DNA from: Deltaproteobacteria bacterium
GTDB lineage: Bacteria > Desulfobacterota > Binatia > Binatales > Binataceae
Assembly: GCA_003135855.1 (NCBI GenBank)
Contig: PNBD01000015.1
Location: forward strand, 52,420 to 86,059
Direction: 5' to 3'
Length of the DNA stretch: 33,640 nt
The notes below the pieces were generated by a model. It was not told the DNA's origin. It was given only the letters and a program-made list of their open reading frames with translations, and made no database searches. Below are positions 15,356 through 23,957 of this stretch, one piece after another. How positions within the stretch are numbered: position 1 is the stretch's first letter; every line of letters starts with the position of its first letter. The position numbers were made by a program, and so were the translations under genes.

Positions 15356-16198
15356 ATGAGCGAATATCAATTCATCCAGGTCGAAGATCCCGAGCCCGGC
15401 GTCCGCCGCATCGCGCTCAACCGGCCGGAAAAGCGCAACGCGCTGTCCAACCCGCTACGCGGCGAACTATTCGACGCTCTGCGCAAGGCCGATCTCGATC
15501 CCGCTATCGGCGCCATCATCATCAAAGGCAACGGCAAATGCTTCAGCGCCGGCTACGATCTCGAGCAGCCTCCCGGAACGCCGCTCCCGCGTCACGTCTC
15601 GCCCGGCGAGGGTATCTGGCCGCGTCATCTTGTCGATGGATGGTTCGAGATGTGGGACATGGCGACACCCGTGATCGCGCAGGTCCACGGCTACTGCCTG
15701 GCCGGTGGCAGCGAGCTCGCCACCGCGTGCGATTTGGTGTACTGCGCCGAGGACGCGCAGATCGGTTATCCGCCGGTCCGCGCGATGTCCACCCCCGATT
15801 GCGCCTACCATCCGTGGCTGATGGGCATGCGCAACGCGATGGAAATGATGCTGACCGGTGATTCGATCAGTGGCATCGAGGCCGCGCAAATGGGCTACGC
15901 CAACCGCGCGTTTCCCGCCGACCGCCTGGAGGCCGAAGTGCTGAATGTTGCGCGCCGCGTCGCCAAGATTCCGCGCGACCTGCAGGCGCTCAACAAGCGT
16001 GTCGTCCATCGCGCGATGGAGATCATGGGCGCGCGCGCCGCAATTCGCTCCGCCACTGAAATCCAGGCGCTATGCTTCCATCAGCCCTCATCGCGCGAAT
16101 ATCTGAAGAAGATGGCGCAGGACGTCAAAAGCGCCCTGGACGAACGTGACTCCAAATTCCAGGACTATCGCACCGCTGAACGTGCCAAAAAGAAGTAG
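15356..16198 (+). CDS. Crotonase-family protein (enoyl-CoA hydratase/isomerase-like)
   Basis: A 280-residue protein; GGAG lies nine bases before ATG 15356, better than a TTG at 15323 in frame. It has the crotonase fold signs: IALNRPEKRNAL near the N-terminus, oxyanion-hole segments KCFSAGYDL (61-69) and CLAGGSELATACD (114-126). E120 matches the first catalytic Glu of enoyl-CoA hydratase, but the position of the second is P140 (IGYPPVRAM instead of xxQPExxxG). A standard hydratase mechanism is therefore doubtful. It may be an isomerase, hydrolase or decarboxylase acting on an acyl-CoA thioester. The C-terminal helices (about 200-280) are present and end in a basic tail. Confidence 0.85.
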   Translation: MSEYQFIQVEDPEPGVRRIALNRPEKRNALSNPLRGELFDALRKADLDPAIGAIIIKGNGKCFSAGYDLEQPPGTPLPRHVSPGEGIWPRHLVDGWFEMWDMATPVIAQVHGYCLAGGSELATACDLVYCAEDAQIGYPPVRAMSTPDCAYHPWLMGMRNAMEMMLTGDSISGIEAAQMGYANRAFPADRLEAEVLNVARRVAKIPRDLQALNKRVVHRAMEIMGARAAIRSATEIQALCFHQPSSREYLKKMAQDVKSALDERDSKFQDYRTAERAKKK

Positions 16199-16230
16199 CT
16201 ATGTAGGTTCCGCGCAGTTCGTCGAGATCC

Positions 16231-18273
16231 TCACTGCTCGTAGGCGCCGATGTCGATGCCGACTCCGCGGACTCGCGCGAATCCGGCCTGATCGATCGTT
16301 CCGACCGTCGAACTTCCGGGATTCGTGCCCGCGCTCACGGCAGGTGACGTCGCCTGGACCCACAACTGGGGCAAGACCGTGCTCAGGAACTGCGGATTCG
16401 CGAACTTCGAGTGCGCGTCCATCCCGGTGGCCAAGTGGTAGCTCGAGAACGTGTTGTACGACGTATTTCCGAACTGCCAGGTGTTGCTATTGGGATCTCC
16501 GTTGGGCGCGAAGTAGAGGTTGAAGTCGAGCGCGACGCCCGCCGCCGGCATCGTGAACGGGTTGGTGATCAGCACGCCCTGGCTGTTGGCGAACAGGATG
16601 TTGTTTTCGAAGAGGTTGTGCGTGGCGCTGCCGTCGCTCGGGAAGTGCTGCATCTGGAACTCGCCGCTGCCGTCGTTCGGAGTACTGTCGTTGTCGAGCA
16701 GCGTGTTGTTGATGATCGTGCAATGGTCGGTGCCGCCCGCCGACGCATCGAAGCCGCCAATCGAAATGCCCGGTCCCGTGTTCAGGTAGATCAGGTTGCT
16801 GCGCGCCGTTACCAGGCTGGTGGTCCGGCCACTGTGCTCGCTCGCGAGTTCCAGACCGATGTTGTTGTTGTGCGAGATGTTGCGTTCGATGATGATTCGC
16901 GTCCCGCCATCGACGTAGATGCCGCCGGCGCTGTTGTCGCCAGGTGGGTAAGCGGGATTGGTGTTGTCGTTGATGTTGAAAACGACGTTGCCGCTGATCA
17001 GTCCATCACGCGCCTGATCGACCGTCGGATCGGGCGCGGTTCCCTCAAAGCCGATCGCGTCGATCCCGATATTATTGCAGTCGTGAATGATGTTGTTGGT
17101 CACGCTCCAATGTTGCACGTTGCCGTTGAGCGCCATCGACTCGCTGGTCCCCAGCACGAGGCCGTAGAGTTCGTTGCCATCGACAATCACGTTGTTGAGT
17201 GAATTCAGCGCGCCCGTCCCGTACACCGCCAGCCCGTGCGCGCCATGGATGCCGTTGTTGATCACATGGATCCGGTTGTGGCGAATCTCGAGATGAGTGC
17301 CCGCTCCCGTGATCGAGATGCCGGCCGGAAAGAAACTGGAACTATTGCTGTTGTAGTTCCGGACCTCGATGCCCGACACGATGATGTAACTTCGGTTGGT
17401 AATCTGGATTAGCCCGATCGGCGTGCTGATTACCGGGGGCATCGCGAGTCCGCTGCCGTCAACGATCGCTTTCTCGCCGGGGAAGCCCTGGAACTGGATG
17501 TATCCGCCGGCGGCCGTACCGGATACTTTCACGACCACTCGCTCGTTGTAGACGCCGCCGCGAACGTAAACCGTGCTGCCAGGAGTGGCGATTGTCGCGG
17601 CCTTCGAGATCGTCCGCAACGGCGCGCCTATGGTGCCAGGATTCGAGTCATTGCCGCTGACGGAAACATAGAGCGAGCGGCCGAGCGGAACCGGGCTCGA
17701 GGTGCTGGTGACCGCGAGCGACTCATAGTCGAGACGGGCGTCACCTGCGATGTTGTTCGACAGCGTTCGCAGCACGATCTTGCCGTCGCCGATGCGCACG
17801 TAGTTGGCCAGGTTATTCCCACCGACGTTGAAGGTGAGAATCGTCCATGGCTTGGAGTTGGGTGCGAAATAGTTGTCGCCGATCGTAACGAAGCCATTGT
17901 TCACCCAGTCGAAGATTTGCCACGTCCACGTCTGCGTGGACTTGGCCGGTCCCAGGTAGTTGGCGCGGACCTGGATCGCGATTATGGAACCGGGAGAAAT
18001 CGAACCCGGAAGCGTATAGGCTCTGGTACCGATGTAGGTTGCGCCGGCACTCGCAGCCTCGAATTCGACGTACTTGTTGGAATTGTTGATGAGACCCAAC
18101 TCGTCCAGCAAATCCATGTTCGCGACCGGCTGACCGCCGTCGCCGCCGTGCGTCGTCGCGTACGAAGTCGGAACCAGTATCGTCGTGGTCGTGGTGGCGA
18201 ACGCCTGCCCGTGGAGCACGAAAGCGACAACGAGCACGATGCCCAAACCGAGCACGACCGGCTTTTTCGGCAT
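16231..18273 (-). CDS. Secreted right-handed beta-helix protein
   Basis: A 680-residue exported protein. Signal peptide about 1-27 (MPKKPVV...HGQAFA). Residues about 30-190 look like a beta-sandwich domain (YVEFEAASAGATYIGTRAY, RIGDGKIVLRTLSNN). A pectate-lyase-like parallel beta-helix (PbH1 repeats) follows from about 205: LYVSVSGNDSNPGTIGAPLRTISKA is the typical entry, and rungs such as VTNNIIHDCNNIGI and IIERNISHNNNIGLEL repeat every 22-30 residues. The end, GVGIDIGAYEQ, is the conserved terminal motif of choice-of-anchor Q proteins. Such proteins act on polysaccharides or serve as surface structures; no lyase catalytic residues could be fixed. It converges with the crotonase gene and diverges from asnB. 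Confidence 0.82.
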   Translation of the reverse strand: MPKKPVVLGLGIVLVVAFVLHGQAFATTTTTILVPTSYATTHGGDGGQPVANMDLLDELGLINNSNKYVEFEAASAGATYIGTRAYTLPGSISPGSIIAIQVRANYLGPAKSTQTWTWQIFDWVNNGFVTIGDNYFAPNSKPWTILTFNVGGNNLANYVRIGDGKIVLRTLSNNIAGDARLDYESLAVTSTSSPVPLGRSLYVSVSGNDSNPGTIGAPLRTISKAATIATPGSTVYVRGGVYNERVVVKVSGTAAGGYIQFQGFPGEKAIVDGSGLAMPPVISTPIGLIQITNRSYIIVSGIEVRNYNSNSSSFFPAGISITGAGTHLEIRHNRIHVINNGIHGAHGLAVYGTGALNSLNNVIVDGNELYGLVLGTSESMALNGNVQHWSVTNNIIHDCNNIGIDAIGFEGTAPDPTVDQARDGLISGNVVFNINDNTNPAYPPGDNSAGGIYVDGGTRIIIERNISHNNNIGLELASEHSGRTTSLVTARSNLIYLNTGPGISIGGFDASAGGTDHCTIINNTLLDNDSTPNDGSGEFQMQHFPSDGSATHNLFENNILFANSQGVLITNPFTMPAAGVALDFNLYFAPNGDPNSNTWQFGNTSYNTFSSYHLATGMDAHSKFANPQFLSTVLPQLWVQATSPAVSAGTNPGSSTVGTIDQAGFARVRGVGIDIGAYEQ

Positions 18274-18470
18274 TCTGCTTACATATCACTTTGCCGGTCG
18301 AAGGGGAAAATCGACCCGACTATTGTTCTTACTGTACTAACTGCGCTAACTCTTCACCGGTACAAAATTCACCGGGCACAGTCGGAACATTAACGTTCGC
18401 CAACTAGAACTTTCATTCTTCGGCAGCTACAGTTTGATTCTTGCCAATTCTTGGTCCGATGTGAATTAGC

Positions 18471-20240
18471 GTGTGTGGAATTGCAGGAGTGATGATGGGC
18501 GAGGGTCGCGCCGCAGACCCCGCGATCCTTGACCGGCTGCAAGCCGCGATCGCGCATCGTGGCCCGGACGGAAGCGGCCGTCACATTTCTGGCCCGATTG
18601 GTTTGCTAAGCACCCGTCTCGCGATCGTCGATCTGCAAACCGGCAACCAGCCACTCTATGAGGCGCAAGGCGCGGTGCTGGTTGCCAACGGCGAGATCTA
18701 CAATGACTTGGAGCTGCGAGCCCAACTGCGCGATGTTCGCTTCAGTACCGGATCGGATTGCGAATCGCCGCTTCATTTGTATCGTCGCAAGGGACTCGAC
18801 TTCGTCGACGACCTTCGCGGCATGTATGCAATTGCCATATACGATCCGGTCGCATCAAGGTTAGTGCTTTCTCGCGATCCGTTCGGGATCAAGCCGCTCT
18901 ACTATGTCGAAGCACCTACTTACTTCGCCTTTGCCTCCGAGCCTCAAGCTTTGATCGCAGCCGGACTCGCCGGCCGCACGATCCGACCGCGTGCGCGCGC
19001 AGAGCTTTTCCAAGTCAAGTTCACGACCGGTCGCGACACGATTTTCTCGCAAATCCATCGAGTGCTTCCCGGCGAGACCCTTGTCGTCGCCGATGGACGT
19101 ATCGTCGAGCGGCGGCGGCGCAGCGCGCTACCTCCGGGCGGGACATCCACGATGAACTATCAGGACGCCTTGCAGCACCTGGACGAAGTCCTTCGCGATA
19201 GCGTGTCGCATCACCTTCGTTCCGACGTTCCTTATGGTCTCTTCCTATCGGGCGGAATTGACTCATCGACCCTGGTCGGACTTATGTCGCGCTTCTCGTC
19301 GGACCCGGTTGTTGCCTTGACCGCTGGCTTCCCCGATAGCCTTGCAGCCGACGAGCGGACCGACGCCGAACGGATCGCCCGGTCAGTAGGTGCCGAGCAT
19401 CATGTCGTGGAACTAAGAGAACACGACTTCTGGAGCATCGCGCCAAGGGTTGCGGCGGCCGTTGACGATCCGACCACCGATGCGGCGATCGTTCCTACAT
19501 TTGCTCTCGGCGAAGCCGCGAAAGACCGAGTCAAGGTCGTGCTAAGCGGAGAGGGCGGTGACGAAATGTTTTGCGGCTATAGCCGCTATCGCCGCGCCCG
19601 CTGGTTCTGGGGGCTGCTAACAGGCCATGCGCGCACTCATGGCGAGTTTGACGGCTTGGGAAACATGAACGGCGCATTCGACGGCTGGCGCGATGGACTG
19701 AACCTGACCGAGGGCCAGCAAGCTAGCACCGAGCGGACGTTCGCGCAGAAGTTGCAGGCTGTTGATTGCGCGGAATGGCTGCCCAACGATCTGCTGATCA
19801 AGCTCGACCGGTGTCTTATGGCGCATGGCGTTGAAGGCCGCACGCCTTTCCTCGATCCCGTGGTAGCCGATTTCGCCTTCCGACTGCCGGATGGTATGAA
19901 AGCAACGACTAAGATGGCGAAACGGATCCTTCGCGATTGGCTTTCCTCGAATGTGCCCGCCGCTTACCCCTACGCCCGGAAGACGGGCTTCAACCCGCCG
20001 GTCGGCGAATGGATTGCCGCCAGGAAATCGCTTATCCAACCACTTGTTGCGGGACAGCCTGGGATCGCCGAGACCTTCACGAGGGAGGATGTTGCTCGAG
20101 TGTTCTCCCACCTTGAGCAGAAGCCCCAGGCATCATGGAGCTTGCTCTTTTATGCGCTCTGGCACAGCCATCATGTACTGGGAGTCTCCGCCGAAGGTAG
20201 CGCTCGGGATGTTCTCGCCGCCGCCCAGCGCCTGGCTTGA
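18471..20240 (+). CDS. asnB: Glutamine-dependent asparagine synthetase
   Basis: A 589-residue class II amidotransferase. GTG 18471 is fixed by Cys2: the start MCGIAGV supplies the N-terminal nucleophile after Met removal. Residues 1-200 are the Ntn glutaminase domain (IAHRGPDGSG, RLAIVDLQTGNQPL, NGEIYND). Residues about 225-589 are the ATP pyrophosphatase synthetase domain with P-loop S260-GGIDSS266, SGEGGDEMF (359-367) and DRCLMAHGVEGRTPFLDP. It converts aspartate, glutamine and ATP to asparagine, or amidates another carboxylate. The HpaI-type aldolase gene starts 60 bases later, and the efflux genes follow, so a role in a secreted metabolite instead of housekeeping asparagine synthesis is possible; that is inference. 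Confidence 0.93.
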   Translation: MCGIAGVMMGEGRAADPAILDRLQAAIAHRGPDGSGRHISGPIGLLSTRLAIVDLQTGNQPLYEAQGAVLVANGEIYNDLELRAQLRDVRFSTGSDCESPLHLYRRKGLDFVDDLRGMYAIAIYDPVASRLVLSRDPFGIKPLYYVEAPTYFAFASEPQALIAAGLAGRTIRPRARAELFQVKFTTGRDTIFSQIHRVLPGETLVVADGRIVERRRRSALPPGGTSTMNYQDALQHLDEVLRDSVSHHLRSDVPYGLFLSGGIDSSTLVGLMSRFSSDPVVALTAGFPDSLAADERTDAERIARSVGAEHHVVELREHDFWSIAPRVAAAVDDPTTDAAIVPTFALGEAAKDRVKVVLSGEGGDEMFCGYSRYRRARWFWGLLTGHARTHGEFDGLGNMNGAFDGWRDGLNLTEGQQASTERTFAQKLQAVDCAEWLPNDLLIKLDRCLMAHGVEGRTPFLDPVVADFAFRLPDGMKATTKMAKRILRDWLSSNVPAAYPYARKTGFNPPVGEWIAARKSLIQPLVAGQPGIAETFTREDVARVFSHLEQKPQASWSLLFYALWHSHHVLGVSAEGSARDVLAAAQRLA

Positions 20241-20300
20241 TCTGACCGGTTCCTATTGCGCTAGGTTCAGTCTGCTGTCACTTAGTTGGAGAGAGTTAAG

Positions 20301-21077
20301 ATGGATGTGCCTGTCAATCGCTTCAAACGTGCCATCAAGGATGGCAACGCGCAAATCGGATTGTGGCTCGCGCTCGCCGATGCGGGATGCGCCGAGCTTT
20401 GCGCGGGTGCGGGCTTCGACTGGCTCTTACTGGATGCGGAGCACGGTCCCAATGATCTCCGCACGCTGCTGGCGCAGTTGCAAGCAGTCGCGCCGTACGA
20501 TTCTCATCCAATAGTACGTCTGCGCGTCGGTGACACACACATGATAAAACAGACACTCGAGATCGGCGCGCAGACCTTGCTGATCCCGATGGTTGAAAGC
20601 AGTGAGCAAGCAGCCAGCCTGGTGGCGGCGATGCATTATCCGCCCGCCGGCGTCCGTGGAGTCGGCTCGGCGCTAGGACGATCATCGCGCTGGAACCGGA
20701 TGCCCTCATATCTCAAGCAAGCCGGCGAGCAGATGTGCCTACTGGTACAGATTGAAACCCGCCGCGGCGTCGAGAACCTCAAGGCTATCGCCGCGGTGCC
20801 GGGCGTCGATGGTATCTTCATTGGTCCGGCGGATCTTTCCGCTTCGATGGGTCATCTCGGAAACATGACTCATCCCGAAGTGTTGGAAACCATCGAGCGG
20901 TGCATAGTAGACATCCGCGCCGCAGGCAAAGCAGCCGGGATCCTGATGGGCGATGAAGCTCTCGTGCGCCGCTATCTCGAGCTAGGATGCACCTTCATAG
21001 CGGTAGGTGCCGACGCCTTCTTGCTGTCGCAGGCCGTCGATCGATTGGCAACCAAGTTCAAGGGCTTGGTTTCTTGA
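20301..21077 (+). CDS. HpcH/HpaI-family aldolase
   Basis: A 258-residue TIM-barrel class II aldolase. ATG 20301 has GGAG nine bases upstream; a TTG at 20286 is in frame but lies within the ribosome site. Visible: [14 protein letters not shown] with catalytic H48, R73 (PIVRLR), metal ligand Glu in [10 protein letters not shown] and Asp in [13 protein letters not shown]. These match HpaI (4-hydroxy-2-oxoheptane-1,7-dioate aldolase), GarL and RhmA, which cleave or form hydroxy-oxo acids with pyruvate. The exact substrate cannot be told. Its position between asnB and efflux genes (31-base gap downstream) is unusual for a catabolic enzyme. Confidence 0.9.
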   Translation: MDVPVNRFKRAIKDGNAQIGLWLALADAGCAELCAGAGFDWLLLDAEHGPNDLRTLLAQLQAVAPYDSHPIVRLRVGDTHMIKQTLEIGAQTLLIPMVESSEQAASLVAAMHYPPAGVRGVGSALGRSSRWNRMPSYLKQAGEQMCLLVQIETRRGVENLKAIAAVPGVDGIFIGPADLSASMGHLGNMTHPEVLETIERCIVDIRAAGKAAGILMGDEALVRRYLELGCTFIAVGADAFLLSQAVDRLATKFKGLVS

Positions 21078-21108
21078 TTTGCAATACCGGACCGGCGGCA
21101 CGTATCTC

Positions 21109-22683
21109 TTGAGGAAGGCGGAAATCCTGATCGTGGCTCTCGTGCTGCTTGCCGGATGCATGCTAGGCCCGAACTATAAGCGGCCACCGGCACCAGTCGC
21201 TGCCAAGTGGACTGAAGTTGGCAATAGCGCGGTGGAACCCGACCGCCAGGAGTACCGGGATTGGTGGACGCTCTTCAACGATCCTGACTTGACGGGATTG
21301 ATCCAGGTTGCGTACCGGCAGAATCTCACGCTGCTGACTGCTGGCGTGCGGGTTCTCGAGGCGCGGGCGCAGCTAGGTATAGCTATTGGCGAGTTTTATC
21401 CTCAGCAACAGCTGCTAAGCGCCGGAGTCAGCTACAATCGAATCCCGATCTCGATTCCCTACAACATAATCAAGAACACCTACTGGACTGACCAGTTCGG
21501 CGCTCAGGCATCCTGGGAACTCGACCTCTGGGGCAAGATTCGCCGCGGGATCGAATCCGCGGACAGCGCTTTCCTGGCGTCGGTCGCCAACTATGACGAC
21601 GTGCTGGTCACTCTGACGGGCGACGTCGCCAGTACCTATGTGCAGATTCGCACGCTGGAACAGCAGATCGCGATCGCTCGCCAAAATACCGTCAGACAGC
21701 GCACTGCATATAAGATTGCGCTCGCGAAATTTCAAGGCGGCGCCACCAGCAAGCGTGACGTGTACCAGGCCGAGAACATTTTGGGCGCGACCGAAGCGAC
21801 GATTCCGCAGTTGAACATCCAGCTCGCTCAATCGCAAAATGCGCTGTCGGTGCTGCTCGGAATGCCTCCCGGTCAACTGGCGCAAATGCTCGCGGGCTCG
21901 TCGGACATCCCGACCGCGCCGGCCGAGGTTGCCGCTGGAATCCCGTCGGACTTGCTGATGCGCCGGCCTGATATCCGAAAGGCGGAACTGGATGCGGCCG
22001 CTCAGTGCGCGCAAATCGGGTTCGCCAAGGCCGATCTGCTTCCGACGTTCAGCCTGTTCGGCAGCGTCGGAACTATTTCCAGCAATATTGGATCGGCGAG
22101 CCTGGCCGATGTTTTCACGGCGAAGAGTCTTGCCTATAGTGTCGGGCCGACGTTGCAATGGAACATCCTCAACTACGGCCAAATCACCAACAATGTCCGT
22201 GTCCAGGACGCCAGGTTTCAGGAACTTCAGATCACTTATCAGAATGCCGTCCTCAAGGCTCAGCAGGAAGTCGAGGATGGTCTGGTGGTATTTGTCGAGT
22301 CCCGCAATCAGGTTCTATTCCTGAAAGAAAGTGTCGCGGCGGCGGAAGGCGCGCTTAGAATTGCATTGATTCAATATCGACAGGGCATCGCGGATTTCAC
22401 GACTGTACTTACCGCGGAGCAGAACCTTTACTCAGCGCAAAACAATCTTGCCGTCGCGAAGGGAAACATACCGCTCGGCCTGATCGCGACCTATCGCGCG
22501 CTCGGCGGTGGATGGCAGATTCGAGAAGGTCGCGATTTCGTACCAGCGGAAACGAGGGACACGATGGCTAAGCGGACATACTGGGGCGGATTGCTGTCGC
22601 CCGACAAAGAGCTGCGGCCTAAGGCAGTGGGGCTGCCGGCACCTAGCGACGTGTCGCCGGCACCGGGACTGCCTGAATGGTGA
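21109..22683 (+). CDS. Outer-membrane efflux lipoprotein (NodT/OprM family)
   Basis: A 524-residue TolC-type channel subunit. I chose TTG 21109 because it yields a compact lipoprotein signal (MRKAEILIVALVLLAGC) with acylation at C17, followed by MLGPNYKRPP, the standard mature start of this family; longer frames run back into the aldolase gene. Two outer-membrane-efflux repeats follow, with the usual phrases WWTLFNDPDLTGLI, WELDLWGKIRRGIESA, GIPSDLLMRRPDIRKAE, and ALIQYRQGIADFTTVLTAEQNLYSAQ. It forms the exit duct of the tripartite pump encoded downstream; its stop overlaps the next start. Confidence 0.92.
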   Translation: MRKAEILIVALVLLAGCMLGPNYKRPPAPVAAKWTEVGNSAVEPDRQEYRDWWTLFNDPDLTGLIQVAYRQNLTLLTAGVRVLEARAQLGIAIGEFYPQQQLLSAGVSYNRIPISIPYNIIKNTYWTDQFGAQASWELDLWGKIRRGIESADSAFLASVANYDDVLVTLTGDVASTYVQIRTLEQQIAIARQNTVRQRTAYKIALAKFQGGATSKRDVYQAENILGATEATIPQLNIQLAQSQNALSVLLGMPPGQLAQMLAGSSDIPTAPAEVAAGIPSDLLMRRPDIRKAELDAAAQCAQIGFAKADLLPTFSLFGSVGTISSNIGSASLADVFTAKSLAYSVGPTLQWNILNYGQITNNVRVQDARFQELQITYQNAVLKAQQEVEDGLVVFVESRNQVLFLKESVAAAEGALRIALIQYRQGIADFTTVLTAEQNLYSAQNNLAVAKGNIPLGLIATYRALGGGWQIREGRDFVPAETRDTMAKRTYWGGLLSPDKELRPKAVGLPAPSDVSPAPGLPEW

Positions 22684-23918
22684 GACTTGTGACAATAGTT
22701 TCGATATCCAGGCTTCGAACCACGATGACAGCATCGCCTTTTGCGACGAGACGCGCTTGCTCGGACGATGGATGGCCGCGGGCACTAGCGGCGCTTATCG
22801 TCATAGCCATAGCAGCGACAGTAAGCGCCTGCGGAGGCAAGGCGGGACCCACATCGCTGCCGCCGCTGGTAACGGTTGCAAGACCCTCCACTCAGCGAGT
22901 GACCGACTATATTGATTTCACCGGTAATACGGTCGCGATTGACTCGGTTACGCTGGTTGCGCGCGTCGAAGGATTCCTCGAGAAGATTCATTTCGCGGAC
23001 GGTGAGAAGGTCAAGAAGGGCGACCTGCTATTTACCATCCAGCAAAGCCAATACAAGGCCCAACTGCAGCAGGCGCAGGCCCAGGTCGCTGCGCAGCAAG
23101 CCGCGCTGCTGCACGCCCGGACCGAGTATGCGCGCTACTCGGGTCTGCTCAAGGAGGACGCGGCTTCGCAGGTGGAAGTGGATAATTGGCGCTATCAAAG
23201 AGACAGTGCAGCCGCGGCGTTGCTCGCGGCCGAGGCGCAACTTCAAATCGCGCAGCTTAACCTCGGCTACACGGAGGTCAGAGCGCCGTTCAACGGAAGG
23301 ATGGGCCGGCATCTGGTCAATCCCGGCAATGTCGTTGGTTCGGCGGGTCAACAGACGCAGCTGGCTCAGATCGATCAGATCGATCCCATCTACGCTTACT
23401 TCACAATCAACGAACGAGACCTGCTAGCGGTGCTTCACGGCGAACCCGATGCCGGCAGGCGCGGCAATCCAAGACCGCTCCCCGTGTTTTTTGGTCTCGC
23501 CAACGAAGAGGGTTTTCCGCATGAAGGGCGCCTCGACTTCGCATCGATCAGCGTCACGCCCACGACCGGTACCCTGCAGTTGCGAGGAATTTTTCCGAAT
23601 CCAAACTTGACTGTGTTGCCAGGGTTGTTCGTGAGGGTTCGAGTGCCTGATCCGGAAAAACGCGATGCGCTGGTGATAACCGGCGATGCGGTGAGCTTCG
23701 ACCAACAGGGAGAATACGTGCTGGTGGTTAACGACAAGAACGTAGTCGAGCGTCGCAGCGTCAAAACCGGCTTTCAGGTGGGCGAGTTGATGGTCATCGA
23801 CAGCGGCCTTAAGCTCAACGATCGGGTGATCGTTGAAGGGCTCTTACAAGCTATTCCAGGCCGCGAAGTCAATCCGCAGCAAGCCGCGGCCAACTCGCAC
23901 GCGCAAAAACAATCTTAG
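22677..23918 (+). CDS. RND efflux membrane fusion (periplasmic adaptor) protein
   Basis: A 413-residue adaptor if it starts at ATG 22677, overlapping the previous stop by seven bases. ATG 22725 is an alternative that gives a shorter lipoprotein leader; in both, ALIVIAIAATVSAC ends in a lipobox Cys. Order: beta-barrel start (PSTQRVTDYIDFTGNTVAIDSVTLVARVEGFL), lipoyl half, a coiled-coil hairpin (QLQQAQAQVAAQQAALLHARTEY region), second lipoyl half (YTEVRAPFNGRMGRHLVNPGNVV), beta-barrel and membrane-proximal domains. This is the AcrA/MexE layout. It links the RND pump to the outer-membrane duct. Confidence 0.92.
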   Translation: MVRLVTIVSISRLRTTMTASPFATRRACSDDGWPRALAALIVIAIAATVSACGGKAGPTSLPPLVTVARPSTQRVTDYIDFTGNTVAIDSVTLVARVEGFLEKIHFADGEKVKKGDLLFTIQQSQYKAQLQQAQAQVAAQQAALLHARTEYARYSGLLKEDAASQVEVDNWRYQRDSAAAALLAAEAQLQIAQLNLGYTEVRAPFNGRMGRHLVNPGNVVGSAGQQTQLAQIDQIDPIYAYFTINERDLLAVLHGEPDAGRRGNPRPLPVFFGLANEEGFPHEGRLDFASISVTPTTGTLQLRGIFPNPNLTVLPGLFVRVRVPDPEKRDALVITGDAVSFDQQGEYVLVVNDKNVVERRSVKTGFQVGELMVIDSGLKLNDRVIVEGLLQAIPGREVNPQQAAANSHAQKQS

Positions 23919-23957
23919 AGAGGCGACTCGGAGTCGAACTAGGGAACGCACTGAATC

